Source: Anoxypelagibacter sp902613655
GTDB taxonomy: Bacteria > Pseudomonadota > Alphaproteobacteria > Pelagibacterales > Pelagibacteraceae
Direction: 5' to 3'
Assembly (NCBI GenBank): GCA_902613655.1
Contig: CACMHR010000005.1
Location: 1-64,000 of the forward strand
Length of the DNA: 64,000 nt
This document shows, in pieces, positions 62,162-64,000 of this stretch. Position numbers and translations under genes: made by a program. The notes under the pieces are model-generated. The model saw nothing but the letters and a program-made list of their open reading frames with translations. It searched no databases and was not told where the DNA came from. Each line of letters starts with the position of its first letter. The stretch's first letter is position 1.

Positions 62162-63537
62162 TTTAAAAAAAAGATAGATCCAATCCCAAGAAAAGATAAA
62201 AAACCTATTACATCAGTAATTGTGGTAACAAATACACTGGAAGCTAATGCAGGGTCAACATTGAATTTTTTTAATGAAACTGGAACTAAAATACCAAATA
62301 ATCCCGCAACAATCATATTCAATATCATTGCTACCGCTATTAAAATTGAAAGATCAAGTTCTTTGAACCAAAATTGCACAACAGTAGCAGATATAATAGC
62401 AAAAATTATTCCATTTAGTATTCCAATAACAAATTCTTTAGTAACTATTTTATAAAAATTTCCAGATGAAATTTCTTGTTTTGCGATTGCTCTTATTGTT
62501 ACAGCTAATGTTTGCATTCCTGCATTTCCTCCCATTGACGCTACAATCGGCATCAATACTGCTAAAGCAACAACTTTTTCTATATCCTCTTGGAAAAAAC
62601 CAATCACTATAGATGCAATAATAGCTGTAAGCAAATTAAGGAGCAACCAGCTGAATCTTCTTTTGGTTTTTTTTAAAACACCGTCGGTAATTTCTTCATC
62701 TCCAACACCGGCTAATCTTAACACGTCTTCCTCGGCTTCTTCTTGTACAACAGTAACTACGTCATCTGCTGTAATCATTCCGATTAGTTTATTATCTTTA
62801 TTAACTACACCGGCTGAAACTAGATTATAATTTTCGAAAGTTAAACCAACTTCTTCTTTATCCATATTAACGGATATCAAAACTGGTATCTCTCTCATAA
62901 TTGAATTCATCTTAGAATTTCTTGGTGTTCTCAAAACTCTAGAAGATGGAACTGTGCCAATAGGTTTAAAATCTTTATCAACTATAAATATTTCTAAAAA
63001 CTCCTCAGGTAATTCCTTGTTTTCTCTTAAATAATCTATTGTTTGACCAACGGTCCAATCACTAGGAACAGCAGTAAATTCTCTTTGCATTATTCTTGCT
63101 GCTGAATCTTCAGGATAGCTCAAACCCTCTTCTAATAGAAATCTGTCTTGAGGTGATAAATTTTCTAGTACCTTTTTCTTTTTTGTTTCTTCGATCTTTT
63201 CTAAAATTTGTAATGCATTATCGGATTCTAATTTACGTAAAATTTTTGCTATTGATTCTGGTGTTAAAAGTAAAAGAACTTCTGATTGTAATGACTCATT
63301 AAGCTCAATAAAAATTTCTGGTTCAATCGCAAACGCTTCAATTTCAATTAATTTATTTCTAGTACTAGTATCAAGATTCTCAATTAAATCTGCAACATCT
63401 GCGGCATGTAAATCTTCTAAAGTTTGATTAATAAAGGCAACATCATTACTTTTAATCTTTTGACTAAATAAATTGATAAAATCTTTATTGAAATCGACAT
63501 TTACTTTTTGTTTTCCTATTGATTTAACTAAACTCAT
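62158..63537 (-). CDS. mgtE: Magnesium transporter MgtE
   Basis: Mg2+ channel of 459 aa. The N-terminal cytosolic MgtE-N domain (residues about 25-130) is followed by a CBS pair with the typical SYPEDSAARIMQREFTAVP entry, and five membrane helices after residue about 285. The pore motif LMPIVASMGGNAGMQTLAV is intact, and the end reads DVIGFLSFLGIGSIF. Gating by cytosolic Mg2+ through the CBS domains is family knowledge. It is divergent from lipB across 64 nt. Confidence 0.95.
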   Translation of the reverse strand: MSLVKSIGKQKVNVDFNKDFINLFSQKIKSNDVAFINQTLEDLHAADVADLIENLDTSTRNKLIEIEAFAIEPEIFIELNESLQSEVLLLLTPESIAKILRKLESDNALQILEKIEETKKKKVLENLSPQDRFLLEEGLSYPEDSAARIMQREFTAVPSDWTVGQTIDYLRENKELPEEFLEIFIVDKDFKPIGTVPSSRVLRTPRNSKMNSIMREIPVLISVNMDKEEVGLTFENYNLVSAGVVNKDNKLIGMITADDVVTVVQEEAEEDVLRLAGVGDEEITDGVLKKTKRRFSWLLLNLLTAIIASIVIGFFQEDIEKVVALAVLMPIVASMGGNAGMQTLAVTIRAIAKQEISSGNFYKIVTKEFVIGILNGIIFAIISATVVQFWFKELDLSILIAVAMILNMIVAGLFGILVPVSLKKFNVDPALASSVFVTTITDVIGFLSFLGIGSIFFLN

Positions 63538-63601
63538 ATAACACCTAAATATTTTAATTTTTGAGACTTTTAGTTTATCTGGTGATAAAATTCAATTTAA
63601 A

Positions 63602-64000
63602 ATGGACATAGAATTTAAAATTAGTAAAAACCCAGTAAATTACAAAAAAGCACTTATGTTTCTAGAAAAAAGAGTCGAATTAGTTAAGCAAGGTGGCAAA
63701 GAATTAGTGTGGCTTTTAGAACATCCATTAACTTATAGTGCGGGTATAAGATCAAAAAAAGAGGAAATATTAGATAAATCAATTACTGTGATAAAAACAA
63801 ATCGTGGGGGAAAAATCACCCTACATAACCCGGGACAACAAATTGTTTATTTTGTTCTAAATCTAAACAAAAGAAAAAAGGATATTAGAAACTTGGTAAG
63901 ACAAATAGAAAATATAATAATAAAATTCCTCAGTATTTATAAAGTCAAATCTAATTCCGATGAAAAAAATGTAGGTATTTGGATTAAAGATAAAAAGGTT
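63602..64000 (+). CDS. lipB: Octanoyltransferase LipB, C-terminus beyond window
   Basis: Transfers octanoate from acyl carrier protein to lipoyl domains, preparing the substrate for LipA. The 133 visible codons begin MDIEFKISKNPVNYKKAL. EHPLTYSAGIR and NRGGKITLHNPGQQIVYF match the family motifs (usual RGG...THHGPGQ, here with HNPGQ). The catalytic lysine/cysteine region lies outside the window. The ATG at 63602 fits the family N-terminus. Confidence 0.92.
   Translation, partial: MDIEFKISKNPVNYKKALMFLEKRVELVKQGGKELVWLLEHPLTYSAGIRSKKEEILDKSITVIKTNRGGKITLHNPGQQIVYFVLNLNKRKKDIRNLVRQIENIIIKFLSIYKVKSNSDEKNVGIWIKDKKV

Noticed and set aside
1..64000. CRISPR arrays, insertion sequences, prophage, rRNA and tRNA genes
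   Set aside because: No repeat-spacer pattern, transposase, phage gene or RNA gene could be recognised by eye; a tRNA scan would be needed to exclude small tRNA genes, but no gap is large enough apart from the rpsB leader.

Overview
This is an AT-rich, very densely packed window. By eye GC is around 30% or lower, most neighbouring genes overlap by 1-19 nt or sit a few nt apart, and the longest non-coding gap is 113 nt. Gene content and order follow the classic alphaproteobacterial backbone: ntrYX-trkA-trkH; ispDF-pgpA-cinA; lipA-ftsB-eno-kdsA-pyrG-secG-tpiA-ppiD-trpEGDC-lexA-gltX; and gatCAB-coaX-rnj-proS-lolCD-dnaE-rpsB-tsf-frr-uppS-cdsA-dxr-bamA-skp-lpxD-fabZ-lpxA-lpxI-lpxB. The bifunctional IspDF, the NtrY/NtrX pair, the GAAC-N7-GAAC SOS boxes and the extreme compaction point to a streamlined marine alphaproteobacterium, most likely Pelagibacterales (SAR11) or a similarly reduced lineage. 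I cannot place it to species. No rRNA, tRNA, insertion sequence, prophage or CRISPR array was recognised.

Layout. 1-7404 (minus): an operon of ntrY, ntrX, trkA, trkH, gpsA and a family-2 glycosyltransferase cut by the window edge. 7454-9565 (plus): ispDF, pgpA, pncC. 9548-15968 (minus): a COQ10-like START protein, lipA, ftsB, eno, kdsA, pyrG, secG, tpiA. 16030-21319 (plus): a PpiD-like chaperone coupled to trpEGDC. 21352-23474: SOS-controlled lexA, then gltX. 23526-27097 (plus): an accessory insert holding SOS-controlled umuDC, an ATP-grasp ligase of unknown substrate, and a TPP riboswitch directly controlling an orphan ThiY/THI5-like protein without a signal peptide. 27090-52737 (minus): about 25.6 kb read in one direction (gatCAB, coaX, rnj, proS, lolCD, dnaE, then a structured leader, rpsB-tsf-frr, isoprenoid/phospholipid genes, bamA-skp and the lipid A genes). 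52791-59186 (plus): ruvX, pyrB, pyrC, plsY, topA, ridA. 59181-61316 (minus): ugd and galU. The end holds panC (plus), mgtE (minus) and the 5' part of lipB (plus).

The genes work together in envelope building (lipid A, Kdo, undecaprenyl phosphate, phospholipids, BAM, Lol), translation and replication basics (EF-Ts, S2, RRF, GatCAB, GltX, ProS, DnaE, TopA), pyrimidine, tryptophan and CoA synthesis, lipoylation, and ion uptake.

The points most worth checking are: (a) adjacent rnj and proS each carry one extra base in a homopolymer that splits the reading frame; (b) the TPP-riboswitch/ThiY-THI5-like orphan beside an uncharacterised ATP-grasp enzyme; (c) two perfect SOS boxes controlling lexA and umuDC; (d) a compact pseudoknot-forming leader before rpsB; (e) an NtrX whose GAFTGA sigma-54 contact loop is gone; and (f) several gene losses from otherwise conserved blocks (pyrH, rseP, the PDH genes, ntrBC, gltA, comEC, dprA).
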